Assembly: GCF_000092925.1 (NCBI RefSeq)
Contig: NC_014217.1
Coordinates: forward strand, 3,286,001-3,350,000
Length of the DNA: 64,000 nt
Reading direction: 5' to 3'
From: Ancylobacter novellus DSM 506
GTDB taxonomy: Bacteria; Pseudomonadota; Alphaproteobacteria; Rhizobiales; Xanthobacteraceae
The stretch's first letter is position 1; each line of letters begins with the position of its first letter. Below the pieces are notes generated by a model. It made no database searches. It was not told the DNA's origin and saw only the letters and a list, made by a program, of their open reading frames with translations. A program made the translations under genes and the position numbers. Below, piece by piece: positions 49,523 through 59,140 of the stretch.

Positions 49523-50560
49523 ATGTTGCACGGCGACGTTTCCAGCAGCAAAGACACGGTCGGCGTGGCCGTGGTGAACTACAAGATGCCCCGCCTGCAC
49601 ACCAAGGCCGAGGTGCTCGAGAACGCCCGCAAGATCGCCGACATGATCGTCGGCATGAAGACCGGCCTGCCGGGCATGGACCTCGTGATCTTCCCGGAAT
49701 ATTCGACCCACGGAATCATGTACGATTCCAAGGAGATGTACGACACCGCCGCCACTGTGCCGGGCGAGGAGACCGAGATCTTCGCCGAGGCCTGCCGCAA
49801 GGCGAAGGTGTGGGGCGTGTTCTCGCTCACCGGCGAGCGCCACGAGGAGCACCCCAACAAGGCGCCCTACAACACGCTCATCCTGATGAACGACAAGGGC
49901 GAGATCGTGCAGAAATACCGCAAGATCATGCCCTGGGTGCCGATCGAGGGCTGGTATCCCGGCAACTGCACCTATGTCTCCGACGGCCCGAAGGGGCTGA
50001 AGGTCTCGCTCATCATCTGCGACGACGGCAATTATCCCGAAATCTGGCGCGACTGCGCGATGAAGGGCGCCGAGCTGATCGTGCGCTGCCAGGGCTACAT
50101 GTACCCGGCCAAGGACCAGCAGGTGATCATGGCCAAGGCCATGGCCTGGGCCAACAATTCCTATGTCGCGGTGGCGAACGCCGCCGGCTTCGACGGCGTC
50201 TATTCCTACTTTGGCCACTCGGCGATCATCGGCTTCGACGGCCGCACGCTCGGCGAATGCGGCGAAGAGGAGTACGGCATCCAGTACGCCGCGCTCTCCA
50301 CCTCGCTGATCCGCGACGCGCGCAAGAACATGCAGTCGGAGAACCACCTCTTCAAGCTGGTGCACCGCGGCTATACCGGCATGATCAACTCCGGCGACGG
50401 CGACAAGGGCGCCGCCGAATGCCCCTACGACTTCTACAAGAAGTGGATCGCCGACCCGGAAGGCACGCGCGAGATGGTGGAGTCCTTCACCCGGCCCATG
50501 GTCGGCACCGAGGAATGCCCGATCGAGGGGATCCCGAACAGCGAGACGGCGCATAGGTGA
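49523..50560 (+). CDS. amiE: Aliphatic amidase
   Basis: Hydrolyses short-chain aliphatic amides to carboxylic acid and ammonia. The 345 residues match Pseudomonas aeruginosa AmiE nearly throughout as I remember it, including the start ([18 protein letters not shown]). The nitrilase-superfamily triad is at the family positions: E59 (VIFPEYS), K134 (QKYRKI) and C166 ([16 protein letters not shown]). AGGAG lies eight bases before the ATG. Expression is probably gated by the leader terminator at 49338. It supplies ammonia and carbon from amides; no uptake gene is adjacent. Confidence 0.97.
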   Translation: MLHGDVSSSKDTVGVAVVNYKMPRLHTKAEVLENARKIADMIVGMKTGLPGMDLVIFPEYSTHGIMYDSKEMYDTAATVPGEETEIFAEACRKAKVWGVFSLTGERHEEHPNKAPYNTLILMNDKGEIVQKYRKIMPWVPIEGWYPGNCTYVSDGPKGLKVSLIICDDGNYPEIWRDCAMKGAELIVRCQGYMYPAKDQQVIMAKAMAWANNSYVAVANAAGFDGVYSYFGHSAIIGFDGRTLGECGEEEYGIQYAALSTSLIRDARKNMQSENHLFKLVHRGYTGMINSGDGDKGAAECPYDFYKKWIADPEGTREMVESFTRPMVGTEECPIEGIPNSETAHR

Positions 50561-50600
50561 GGAGGGACGGCCAGATCTCCCGTCCTCCACCCCACACAAC

Positions 50601-50630
50601 GTCATGGCCGGGCTCGTCCCGGCCATCCAC
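50601..50630. repeat. Palindromic intergenic repeat, family B, half copy
   Basis: GTCATGGCCGGGCTCGTCCC then GGCCATCCAC, one hairpin similar to the left part of the unit at 2353. It lies between convergent amiE and cbbO. Confidence 0.65.
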
Positions 50631-50641
50631 TCCCGATGGCC

Positions 50642-50816
50642 GTCATCCTGAGGTGCCCGACCAACGGTCGGGCCTCGAAGGATGCTCGTCTTGGTGCACT
50701 ATAACGACCATCCTTCGAGGCTCGCTACGCTCGCACCTCAGGATGACGGGGCACCTTTTGGGGGTTCGTCATGCTGAGGTGCCGGCGCATTGCGCCGGCC
50801 TCGAAGCACGCAGGCG
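50642..50816. repeat. Palindromic intergenic repeat, family C, full and partial copies
   Basis: The full unit (50642-50748) runs from GTCATCCTGAGGTGC through GGCCTCGAAGGATG to CATCCTTCGAGGC and GCACCTCAGGATGAC, so the whole element is an inverted repeat with a central TTGGTGCACTATAACGA. A partial unit follows (50768-50816): GTCATGCTGAGGTGCCGGCG to GGCCTCGAAGCACGCAGG; its inverse occurs at 6587-6635. These fill the 287-bp convergent gap. Confidence 0.8.
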
Positions 50817-50847
50817 CGTGCCGCCCTACCCTCGCAACGACCGATAC

Positions 50848-53121
50848 TCACCGCCGCGCCAGGCGGAAATAGAGCTCCGACAGCCGCATCGGCAGGTCCT
50901 CGACCCGGCGCACCGGTATGGCGTTGGCCTTGCCGAAGATCGCCGGTCCCGAACCGACGCCGGCCGGGTCGAGCGTGACGCCGAAGGTGTCGATGCCCTG
51001 CCCCCGCAATTGCAGCACCACGCGGCGCGCATCGGCCACGAGGTCGCCCGACGCCGCGTCGATGTCGGACGGCTCGCCGTCGGTGAGCACGAGGATGAGC
51101 TTGCGGAACGACCGCACGCGGGCGATCTGCGCCCCGGCATGGCGCAGCGCAGTGCCTAGCCGCGTCGACAGGCCGGACGACAGCCCCGCGAGCCGCGCCG
51201 CCGCCTCGGCATCGTAGGTCTCGGAAAAACCCTTCACCGATGTCGCGCGCACGTCGCCGCGCCCGTTGGAGGCGAAGGCGAGCAGCGCGAAGTCATCGCC
51301 GAGCTTTTCCAGCGCCTCGGCCAGCATCGCCACCGCCAGCTTCTCGATGTCGAGCACGCTGGAGCCGTCCGCCAGCCTCTCGCGGGTTGACTGCGAGACG
51401 TCGACCAGCACCAGCACGGCGAGGTCGCGCTGGAGAAGAGCGGTGGAGCGGAACACGCGCAGATCCGGCACCTCGCCGGCACGGCGGGCGATGGCCGCCT
51501 CGATGGCGGCGTCGATGTCGAGGTCGTGGCCTTCCGCCTGCCGCTTCAGCCGCGCGGTGCGGCCGACCTTGGCGGCCTTCACCAGCCGGGCGATACGCGC
51601 GCGGACCGGTGCGGCGCGATCCAGAGCGCGCGTGAGCACGCGAGCGTCGCCCACAGCCGGCACCATCTCTCGCACCGTCGTCCAGTCGGGCCGCTCGATC
51701 CCGGCGGCCGCGTCCCACTCGGGATAGGTGGCGACGACCGTACCCTCCCCGCCCGCCAGCTTCGGGCGGGCGCGACCGGCGGGTTCGCGGGAAGGCTCGT
51801 CCTCCTTGCCGTCCTCGGCCTCGCGGCGCTCGATGCGGGCGGCCTCGACCATCAGCTCGACCGCATCCGTCACTTCCGGATCGATGTCGGAAAAATCCCA
51901 CAGGCCAAGCCCGTCGTCGCGATAGGCCGGCTGGGCGACATGGCCGCGCGCGTCGAAGCGCAGGCGGCGCTGGCCGATATCGTTGGCGAGGCGCGTGCCA
52001 ATGCCCAGACTCAGCGCCGGGTCATCGAGATCGCCTGCGGAGGCGAACAGCGCCTGCGCCTTGCCGACCAGTGCGTCGGGATCGGCATAGGTCGGATCGA
52101 ACAGCCCGCGCGCCACGCGCTTGAGCAGCGCGGCGACGGTCGGGCCGTCCTCGGGCGTAGCGTCGTGATAGGGCGCCCAGAGCCGGCGCAGGCCGGGATA
52201 GCGGCGCATCGCCAGAGCCTCGATGCGGGCATCCTCGACCAGCGTCGCCAGCGCGATCTGCACCGGCTTGAACTTGCGAACCGGAAAGCGCGGATTGCCG
52301 AAGGCGAGGTGTGACGAGGCATGGACGGCTGAGGCGAGATAGAGTCGGCGCGACGGCTCGCCAGCCATACCGGGAACCGCCTCCGGCAGGCGGATCACCG
52401 GCCCGGCGATATTCGCGCGCGGACCTGTCTCGCGCCCGACGATGGCGAGCGGCTGCAGGTTCGGCACCGTGCCCCAGAGCGCCGTGAGCACGGTCTTCAG
52501 CTCGGCTTCCAGCTCGGCAAAGCCCGGACCGGCGCCGATGCGCGCGCCCATCGCTTGAGCGAGCCGGTCCTCCAGCGCGAAGAAGGCGCGGCGCGTGGCG
52601 CGGTCACGCCCGGCGGCTTTGAGCCCGGCGTCGATGAAATCGGCGAAGGCGGCGACATGGCCGGGCAGCATCAGCTTTTCCGCCCGTTCTGCCACCCGCT
52701 CCACGCAGTCCGGCGCGGCGCGGGCCAGCGTGAGCAAAGCGCGCCACCAGATGTCGCTCTCCTGCGTGCCGGCGAGACGCGGCTCGATGCGGACGAAGGC
52801 ATCGAGCGTCGCGGCCGCCGCCTTCCCGCCCGCCTCGCGGCAGAGGGCGGCGGCGCGCATGGCCATCTCTCCGAGTTCGTCGCCGCGACGCGGGGCGAGC
52901 TCGAGGCTGGCGCGCCAATAGGCGAGCAGGCAGGAAGCCCCGGCATTCACCTCCAGCAGGGCGAGCCCGCCCGCCGCCCAGTCCTCCAGCGCAGCCTCAT
53001 CGAGCCGGGCGGAAAGCCTGCGCCGCGTATCGGCGAATATGCCGGCGAGCCCCTCGCGTCCCGCCAGCAGCCGGGCGAGGCGGTCGGCATGCGGCGCCGC
53101 GATGTCCAGCACGGGGCTCAT
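50848..53121 (-). CDS. cbbO: CbbO-type von Willebrand factor A protein (RuBisCO activase component)
   Basis: Partner of the CbbQ ATPase in Q2O2-type RuBisCO activases. The 757 residues have a long helical N-terminal region and a C-terminal VWA domain (about 560-757) with an intact metal site: VLVDVSQST (MIDAS, about 573), LVLTDGEPSDID, and a Thr/Ser-containing SSGLSTRLGTALRHAG segment. The close relative NorD (nitric oxide reductase) is the main alternative; the neighbouring ATPase resembles CbbQ more. No cbbL/cbbS gene is in the window, so the target is not shown. Overlaps cbbQ by ATGA. Confidence 0.8.
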   Translation of the reverse strand: MSPVLDIAAPHADRLARLLAGREGLAGIFADTRRRLSARLDEAALEDWAAGGLALLEVNAGASCLLAYWRASLELAPRRGDELGEMAMRAAALCREAGGKAAAATLDAFVRIEPRLAGTQESDIWWRALLTLARAAPDCVERVAERAEKLMLPGHVAAFADFIDAGLKAAGRDRATRRAFFALEDRLAQAMGARIGAGPGFAELEAELKTVLTALWGTVPNLQPLAIVGRETGPRANIAGPVIRLPEAVPGMAGEPSRRLYLASAVHASSHLAFGNPRFPVRKFKPVQIALATLVEDARIEALAMRRYPGLRRLWAPYHDATPEDGPTVAALLKRVARGLFDPTYADPDALVGKAQALFASAGDLDDPALSLGIGTRLANDIGQRRLRFDARGHVAQPAYRDDGLGLWDFSDIDPEVTDAVELMVEAARIERREAEDGKEDEPSREPAGRARPKLAGGEGTVVATYPEWDAAAGIERPDWTTVREMVPAVGDARVLTRALDRAAPVRARIARLVKAAKVGRTARLKRQAEGHDLDIDAAIEAAIARRAGEVPDLRVFRSTALLQRDLAVLVLVDVSQSTRERLADGSSVLDIEKLAVAMLAEALEKLGDDFALLAFASNGRGDVRATSVKGFSETYDAEAAARLAGLSSGLSTRLGTALRHAGAQIARVRSFRKLILVLTDGEPSDIDAASGDLVADARRVVLQLRGQGIDTFGVTLDPAGVGSGPAIFGKANAIPVRRVEDLPMRLSELYFRLARR

Positions 53122-53930
53122 ATCATGCAGGCGGAAATGGCCTCGCCGAGCGCCCGGCGCACATCGGCGTCATCGGTCATCGGCAGCACGATGCCGGCCG
53201 TCACCGCCGTCGCCAGCGGCACGCCGCCGGCTGCCAGCCGCCCGGCATGGATCAGCATGCGGGTGGAAGCACCCTCGTCGAGCCCCTGCCCCTTCAGATT
53301 GCGCGAGCAGGCCGCGATGGCCACCAGCGTGCGCGCCAGAGCGAGGTCGGCGCCGGCCTCGCGCATGACGATCTCGGCTTCCAGCGCCGGGGCGGGATAG
53401 TCGAAATCGATGGCGACGAAACGCTGCTTGGTGGACTCCTTGAGGTCCTTCACCGCGCTCTGGTAGCCGGGGTTGTAGGAGATGACGAGCTGGAAATCGG
53501 CATGCGCCGGCACCAGCTCGTTGCGCTTCTCCAGCGGCAGCATGCGGCGGGCATCGGTGAGCGGGTGGATGACGACGGTGGTGTCCTGCCGCGCCTCGAC
53601 GATCTCGTCGAGATAGCAGATCGCACCATACCGCACCGCTTGGGTGAGCGGCCCGTCATGCCAGATCGTACCCTCGGGCGTGAGCAGGAAGCGGCCGGCG
53701 AGGTCGGCGGCGGTCATGTCCTCATGCGCGGCCACCGTGATGAGCGGCCGGCCGAGCCGCCAAGCCATATATTCGACGAAGCGGGTCTTGCCGCAGCCGG
53801 TCGGGCCTTTCAGCATCACTGGCAGGCGGTGGCGCCACGCCGCCTCGAAGACGGCGACCTCCTCGCCCACCGGCCGGTAATAGGGCTCGGTCGCGATACG
53901 GTAGGCGGAAAGATCGGTGTCGATCAGCAT
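53118..53930 (-). CDS. cbbQ: CbbQ, MoxR-type AAA+ ATPase
   Basis: Hexameric remodelling ATPase that with CbbO pulls inhibitory sugar phosphates from RuBisCO. The 270 residues contain Walker A GPTGCGKTRFVEYMAWRLG (42-49 core), PLITVAAHEDMTAADLAGRF, Walker B GAICYLDEIVEARQDTTVVI, VISYNPGYQSAVKDLKESTK and QRFVAIDFDYP. These fit CbbQ better than NorQ from memory of both families. No nor or RuBisCO genes flank it. 160 bp separate it from the ABC permease gene upstream region; no feature was recognised there. Confidence 0.85.
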   Translation of the reverse strand: MLIDTDLSAYRIATEPYYRPVGEEVAVFEAAWRHRLPVMLKGPTGCGKTRFVEYMAWRLGRPLITVAAHEDMTAADLAGRFLLTPEGTIWHDGPLTQAVRYGAICYLDEIVEARQDTTVVIHPLTDARRMLPLEKRNELVPAHADFQLVISYNPGYQSAVKDLKESTKQRFVAIDFDYPAPALEAEIVMREAGADLALARTLVAIAACSRNLKGQGLDEGASTRMLIHAGRLAAGGVPLATAVTAGIVLPMTDDADVRRALGEAISACMI

Positions 53931-54091
53931 TTGGGCCTCCGCGTGGATGGCGCGGAACCTTCCCGTCGGCAGGACAGGACGACCCCGCGAGGGGCTGCCG
54001 GCATCCCTGCCGTGACGCGCCGGCGACGACCCTGGCGCGCGGCTCGTGCATTAGAGGTCCATTCGCTGCGCCGCACAAGAGGCGGCGCGGC

Positions 54092-55213
54092 TTATCCCGC
54101 CGCCTGCAGCGCCTTGCGGAAGCGCAGCGCGGCGAGCGTGAAGAAGGCCGCGCCGATGCCGGCCAGCGCCAGCAGGTTCGGCCAGATCGTGTCGATGCCC
54201 GCCCCGCGGTAGAGGACCGCCTGCGACAGCGCGACGAAATGGGTCGAGGGCGAGAACTGCATGATGTTCTGCAGCCAGACCGGCATGCTTTCCATCGGCG
54301 TGGTCGAGCCTGACAGCAGGTTCATCACGATCATCACCGGCATGACGATGAGGCCGAACTGCGCCATGGAGCTCGACACGGTGGCGAGGAGGATGCCGAG
54401 CGCGGTGACGGAGAACTGGTAGACCAGCATCGAGGCGACGAAGAGCGGGATCGAGCCCTGCACCGGCACGCCGAGCAGGCGCTCGACCACCACGAGCAGC
54501 GACAGCGTCGCCGCCACCACGATGACGAGACCGTTGGACCATATCTTCGCCAGCATGATCTCGATCGGCGTGACCGGCATCACCAGCAAGTGCTCGATGG
54601 TGCCGTGCTCGCGCTCGCGGATCAGCGCGGCGCCGGAGAGGATCACCGCCAGCATGGTGACGTTGTTGATCACCTGCATCACCGCGGTGAACCAGGAGGA
54701 GGTGAGGTTCGGGTTGAACTTGGCGCGGATGACGACCTGGACCGGCGCCTGGGTGACGGTGCCCGGCGCCGCGGCCTGCACTTCCTGCTGGATGATGTTC
54801 TGGATATAGGCGGCGCCGTTGCCGGCCTGCGACATGGCGGTGGCGTCGATGTCGAGCTGGATGGTCGGGTTACGGCCCGCGATCAGGTCGTGCTCGAAGC
54901 GCGGCGGGATCTGCACCACGAAGACGAAGCGCCCCGCATCCATCGCCGCGTCGATCTCGGTGGCCTTGATCTCCACCGGCTCCTTGAAGAAGGGCCCCAG
55001 CAGCGCGTCGCTCAGCCGCCGCGAGAGTGCGGTCTGGTCCTCGTCGACAACGGCGACGGCGGCGTTCTCCACCTCGAACTTGGCGCCCTGCGAGACGGTG
55101 TAGACCGCCACCGTGAAGGTGTAGAGGATCAGCGCCGCCAGCACCGGGTCGGCCCTCAGGCTGTAGAGCTCCTTGATGCCGAGGCGGAAGATGCGGGCGA
55201 GCCGGGCGCGCAT
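54092..55213 (-). CDS. yhhJ: ABC-2 type permease (YhhJ-like)
   Basis: Membrane component of an exporter. The 373 residues have one N-terminal span (LILYTFTVAVYTVSQGAKFE region), a large extracytoplasmic domain (about 50-175) and five C-terminal spans with the ABC-2 pattern LIREREHGTIEHLLVMPVTP and LSGSTTPMESMPVWLQNIMQ. Length agrees with E. coli YhhJ (about 374). It follows rbbA after 2 bp on the same strand, completing a YhiI-RbbA-YhhJ arrangement. Substrate unknown; drugs or envelope components are possible. Confidence 0.88.
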   Translation of the reverse strand: MRARLARIFRLGIKELYSLRADPVLAALILYTFTVAVYTVSQGAKFEVENAAVAVVDEDQTALSRRLSDALLGPFFKEPVEIKATEIDAAMDAGRFVFVVQIPPRFEHDLIAGRNPTIQLDIDATAMSQAGNGAAYIQNIIQQEVQAAAPGTVTQAPVQVVIRAKFNPNLTSSWFTAVMQVINNVTMLAVILSGAALIREREHGTIEHLLVMPVTPIEIMLAKIWSNGLVIVVAATLSLLVVVERLLGVPVQGSIPLFVASMLVYQFSVTALGILLATVSSSMAQFGLIVMPVMIVMNLLSGSTTPMESMPVWLQNIMQFSPSTHFVALSQAVLYRGAGIDTIWPNLLALAGIGAAFFTLAALRFRKALQAAG

Positions 55214-55215
55214 GC

Positions 55216-57924
55216 TCACCTCCCCTGCTTTCGCAGCGCCAGCATGGCGAGGCCGATATAGACGAGGCCGATGAGGACGATGACGACCATGTCGGTCCAC
55301 AATTCGGCAAAACCCAGCGCCTTGGTGAAGGCGCCGACGCTGACCTGCTGATACCAGGAAGACGGGAAGGCGAGGCCCATCAGCCGCGCGCCGCCCGACA
55401 GCGAGGACACCGGCACCAGCAGGCCGGAGAAGTTCACCGCCGGCACGATGGAGATGATGGCGGTGGCGAAAATGGCGGCGACCTGGCTGCTCACGAAGCT
55501 GGAGATCAGCAGCCCGAAGCCGGTGGTCGCCAGCACATAGGCGAGCGAGCCGACCGACAGCGCGAACAGCGAACCCTTCACCGGCACGTCGAAGACGAAG
55601 CGGGCGAAGATGACCAGCGTGACGAAGCTGATGAAGGCGATGGCGACATAGGGCAGCTGCTTGCCGAGCAGGAACTCGACCCGCGTCACCGGCGTCGACT
55701 GGAAATTGGTGATGGAGCCGGTCTCCTTCTCCTTCACCACGCCCAGCGCCGTCATGATCGCAGGGATCAGCACCAGCATCAGCATGATGACGTTCGGCAC
55801 CATGGCGTTCACGCTCTTGAAGGCCTGGTTGTAGCGGAAGCGCGGCTCGATCGAGACCGGCGAGAGCGGCGTCTGCTTGCCGGTTGTGCGCAGTTCCTCG
55901 TCGGCGAGGTAGCTCTGGGCGATGCCCTGCACATAGCCGCGCGTGGTCTCGGCGCGGAACGGCATGGCGCCGTCGAGCCACACGCCGACCTCGGGCTGGC
56001 GCTCGCGCGTCAGGTCGCGGCCGAAATCGGGGGGAATCTCGATGGCGAGCTTGAGCTCGCCGCTCCGCAGCCGCCGGTCGAGCTCCTCGGTGGAGTAGAC
56101 CGGCGCATGGGTCTCGAAATAGCGCGAGCCCTCGAAGCTCTCCAGCAATTGCCGGCTCTGCGCGCTCCGGTCCTGATCGAAGGCGGCATAGGGCAGGTTC
56201 TCGACGTCGAAGGAGATGCCGTAGCCGAAGGTGAAGAGCAGCAGCATGGGGCCGCCCAGCGCGAAGGCGAGGCGCGCCGGGTCGCGCACGATCTCCAGCG
56301 CCTCGCGCCGCGCATAGGCCCAGAGCCGGCCGATATCGAAGCGGCGCACATGGGCGGGCGCGGAGGGGCGTTCCTTGAATTCGGCGGCGCTCTCCTCGCG
56401 GCCCATGCCGGCCTGTTCCAGCACGGCGATGAACACCTCCTCGAGGCTCGCCATGCCGCGCTGGCGCTGCAATTCCTCCGGTGCGCCGATGGCCAGCACC
56501 TTGCCGGCATGCATCAGCGAGATGCGGTCGCAGCGCTCGGCCTCGTTCATGAAATGGGTGGAGAGGAAGATGGTCACGCCGTCCTTGCGCGACAATTCGA
56601 TCAGGGTGCGCCAGAATCCGTCGCGCGCCACCGGGTCGACGCCGGAGGTCGGCTCATCGAGGATCAGGATCTCCGGCTTGTGGATCACCGCCACGGCGAG
56701 CTGCAGGCGCTGGCGGATGCCGAGCGGCAGGCTCTCGGGGCGGACGTCGGCGACGCCCGCGAGGTCGAAGCGCTCCATCATCTCGGCCACGCGCCCTTCG
56801 ACATCGGGCAGCTCGAACAGCCGCGCATGCAGCACGAGGTTCTGGCGGACGGTCAGCTCGGCATAGAGCGAGAAGGCCTGCGACATGTAGCCGACGCGCT
56901 TGCGCGTGGCCATATCCCGGCCTTCGAGCTTGGCCCCGAACAGCTTGGCCTCGCCCTCGCTCGCCGGCAGCAGGCCGGTGAGCATCTTCATGGTCGTCGA
57001 CTTGCCCGAGCCATTGGAGCCGAGGAAGCCGAAGATCTCGCCCTTCTCGATGCGGAAATCGACATGGTCGACGGCGACGAAATCGCCGAAGCGGCGGGTG
57101 AGCCCGGTCGCCTCGATGGCCGGCTCGCCGTCATGGACGACGCGCGGCAGGTCAGGAAGCGGCTCGGCGGCGCCGCGCTCGGCCTGCGGCAGCAGGGCAA
57201 CGAAGGCGCGCTCCAGATCCGGCTCGCCGGCCTGCTTGAGGATGTCCGCCGGGCTGCCGGTGGCGAGCACGCGCCCGCCGCTCATCGCCGCCAGCCAGTC
57301 GAAGCGCTCGGCCTCCTCCATATAGGCGGTGGCGACGATCACGCTCATCGAGGGCCGGCGCGCCCGCAGCCGCGCCATCAGTTCCCAGAACTGCCGGCGC
57401 GAGAGCGGGTCGATGCCGGTGGTCGGCTCGTCGAGGATGACGAGGTCGGGATCGTGGATCAGCGCGGCGCAGATGCCGAGCTTCTGCTTCATGCCGCCGG
57501 ACAGCTTGCCCGCCGGCCGGTTGGCGAAGGGCGCGAGGCCGGTGGCGGCGAGAAGCTCCTCGATGCGCTCGCGCCGCTCGGCCGCGCCCTGCCCGAACAG
57601 CCGGCCGAAGAAGTCGAGATTCTCGGCGATGGAGAGCGTCGGATAGAGATTGCGCCCCAGCCCCTGCGGCATGTAGGCGATGCGCCCGCCGGCCTGCCGG
57701 CGCCAGCGGCGCTGGGCCATGTCGCCGCCGAGCACATGCACCGTGCCCTGCTGGATGCGGGTCACGCCGGCGGCGAGCGAGAGCAGCGTCGACTTGCCGA
57801 CGCCGTCGGGCCCGATCAGGCCGGCCATGCAGCCGGCCGGCACGTCGAGATCGACGCCGTCGAGGGCGACCGTCTTGCCGTAGCGGTGGACGACGCCGGC
57901 AAGCGCGATGGCGGCCTCGCTCAT
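55216..57924 (-). CDS. rbbA: RbbA-like ABC transporter: two ATPase domains fused to an ABC-2 permease
   Basis: A 902-residue fusion close to E. coli RbbA (about 911). NBD1 (about 5-230): Walker A GPDGVGKST at 38, signature KLSGGMKQKLG, Walker B LVILDEPTTGIDPLSRRQF. NBD2 (about 275-505): Walker A GSNGSGKST near 302, degenerate signature LPLGIRQRLQLAVAVIH, Walker B LILDEPTSGVDPVARDGF. The C-terminal ABC-2 membrane domain starts near 540 and holds VKEKETGSITNFQSTPVTRV. Such proteins were described as ribosome-associated ATPases, but operon context supports an export machine. Overlaps the hlyD-like gene by ATGA. Confidence 0.9.
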   Translation of the reverse strand: MSEAAIALAGVVHRYGKTVALDGVDLDVPAGCMAGLIGPDGVGKSTLLSLAAGVTRIQQGTVHVLGGDMAQRRWRRQAGGRIAYMPQGLGRNLYPTLSIAENLDFFGRLFGQGAAERRERIEELLAATGLAPFANRPAGKLSGGMKQKLGICAALIHDPDLVILDEPTTGIDPLSRRQFWELMARLRARRPSMSVIVATAYMEEAERFDWLAAMSGGRVLATGSPADILKQAGEPDLERAFVALLPQAERGAAEPLPDLPRVVHDGEPAIEATGLTRRFGDFVAVDHVDFRIEKGEIFGFLGSNGSGKSTTMKMLTGLLPASEGEAKLFGAKLEGRDMATRKRVGYMSQAFSLYAELTVRQNLVLHARLFELPDVEGRVAEMMERFDLAGVADVRPESLPLGIRQRLQLAVAVIHKPEILILDEPTSGVDPVARDGFWRTLIELSRKDGVTIFLSTHFMNEAERCDRISLMHAGKVLAIGAPEELQRQRGMASLEEVFIAVLEQAGMGREESAAEFKERPSAPAHVRRFDIGRLWAYARREALEIVRDPARLAFALGGPMLLLFTFGYGISFDVENLPYAAFDQDRSAQSRQLLESFEGSRYFETHAPVYSTEELDRRLRSGELKLAIEIPPDFGRDLTRERQPEVGVWLDGAMPFRAETTRGYVQGIAQSYLADEELRTTGKQTPLSPVSIEPRFRYNQAFKSVNAMVPNVIMLMLVLIPAIMTALGVVKEKETGSITNFQSTPVTRVEFLLGKQLPYVAIAFISFVTLVIFARFVFDVPVKGSLFALSVGSLAYVLATTGFGLLISSFVSSQVAAIFATAIISIVPAVNFSGLLVPVSSLSGGARLMGLAFPSSWYQQVSVGAFTKALGFAELWTDMVVIVLIGLVYIGLAMLALRKQGR

Positions 57925-58958
57925 TGCGGCAGCTTGACCGCGAGCGTGTCCGGCCAGGGCGTCGCGGGATCGGTGCGCACATAGGCGAGGCCGCGCACCC
58001 CGGCCTTCACCCGATCCTCGTACTGGCGCAGCAGTTCGGGGGAGATGCGCAGCTTGATGCGGAACATCAGCTTCTCGCGCTCATCCGCCGTCTCCACCGA
58101 TTTCGGCGTGAACTGCGCCCCGGCCGCGACGAAGCTCACCGTGGCCGGGATGACGTAGTCGGGCGCGGGGTCGAGCACGATGCGCGCCTCGGCGCCGAGC
58201 GCGAGGCGCCCCGCGACGCGCGCGGGGACGAAGACCGTCATGTAGACGTCGGAGAGGTCGAGCAGCGTGACGATGGGCGCGCCCGCCGCCACCACCTCGC
58301 CGGACTGCACCAGCTTGTATTCGACGCGCCCGCGGCGTGGCGCCTTCAGGATCGAATCGTCGATCTGCGACTGGATGCGGGCGACTTCCGCCCGCGCCGC
58401 ATCGGCCGATGCGTGCGCCTCGTCGAGCGAGGCTTGCGCCGCGCGCTGGGCGGCGATGGCGACATTAAGCTGGCTCTGGCGCAGGTCGAGCGATTGGGCC
58501 GTGCCATAGCCGCTCTTCTGCAGCTTGGAAGCCCGCTCATGCTCCTGTTCGGCGAGGGTTCGCTCGCTGTCGCGCTGGGCGATCGCGGCCTCCGCCTCGG
58601 CGATCGCCTTCTCGGCGCGGCGCACCTGCGCCTCCGCTCCGGCGAGCTGGGCTTCCAGCTCCAGCGTGTCCATCCGCGCCACCACCTGGCCGGCATCGAC
58701 GGTCTGGCCCTCCACGGCCAGCACCTGCGACACGCGTCCGGGCAACTTGGCGGCGACCAGCACCTGCTCGGCCTCGATGCGGCCATTGGTGGAGAAGATG
58801 TCGGCCGGCAGGCCGCGCCCGGTCAATTTGTCGATGAGGGATTGCAGCCGGGCGGCGATGCCGGTGGTAGCCGTGTCCTGCGCCGCCGCCGGCAAGGCGA
58901 GGCCGAAGCAGAAGAGGGCCGCGAAGACACAGACCGGCACATATCGCTGCCTTGCCAT
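57921..58958 (-). CDS. HlyD-family periplasmic adaptor (YhiI-like)
   Basis: Membrane-fusion protein linking the ABC exporter to the outer membrane. The 345 residues have a signal peptide or anchor (about 1-27, ending LPAAAQ), a lipoyl half-motif (GRIEAEQVLVAAKLPGRVSQ), a long coiled-coil hairpin (about 90-190, AEKAIAEAEAAIAQRDSERT and SLDEAHASADAARAEVARIQ) and a beta-barrel with APRRGRVEYKLVQSGEVVAA. The start MARQRYVPV is chosen because it opens the signal sequence; the earlier in-frame ATG adds residues unlike a leader. First gene of the exporter operon. Confidence 0.9.
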   Translation of the reverse strand: MARQRYVPVCVFAALFCFGLALPAAAQDTATTGIAARLQSLIDKLTGRGLPADIFSTNGRIEAEQVLVAAKLPGRVSQVLAVEGQTVDAGQVVARMDTLELEAQLAGAEAQVRRAEKAIAEAEAAIAQRDSERTLAEQEHERASKLQKSGYGTAQSLDLRQSQLNVAIAAQRAAQASLDEAHASADAARAEVARIQSQIDDSILKAPRRGRVEYKLVQSGEVVAAGAPIVTLLDLSDVYMTVFVPARVAGRLALGAEARIVLDPAPDYVIPATVSFVAAGAQFTPKSVETADEREKLMFRIKLRISPELLRQYEDRVKAGVRGLAYVRTDPATPWPDTLAVKLPQ

Positions 58959-59140
58959 CACGACTCCATAGGATCGACCCGACCACTTCCCGCAACATGG
59001 CGCGGTCGGGCGGCTTCGCCAAGAGCAGGATAACCCTATGGAGGATAACACTTAGGCGACAGCGTCTTGACCGCGATCAACGACCGCGTCGCAATGGGCA
59101 GGCTTCATGCCGCCACCCGAGCGAGCGCCGAGGACATGCG

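Noticed and set aside
50848-53930. Reading the pair as NorQ-NorD of nitric oxide reductase
   Set aside because: The ATPase carries VEYMAWRLG, HEDMTAADLAGRF and KDLKESTKQRF in the form I associate with CbbQ; no norCB genes are present. NorQ/NorD is kept as an alternative in the entries.
54061-54091. GCGCCGC/GCGGCGC hairpin after the yhhJ-like gene as a terminator
   Set aside because: A 7-bp stem is present but no T-tract follows on the minus strand.
56107-57984. 625-codon plus-strand open frame opposite rbbA
   Set aside because: Antisense shadow; the minus strand carries two Walker A/B sets.
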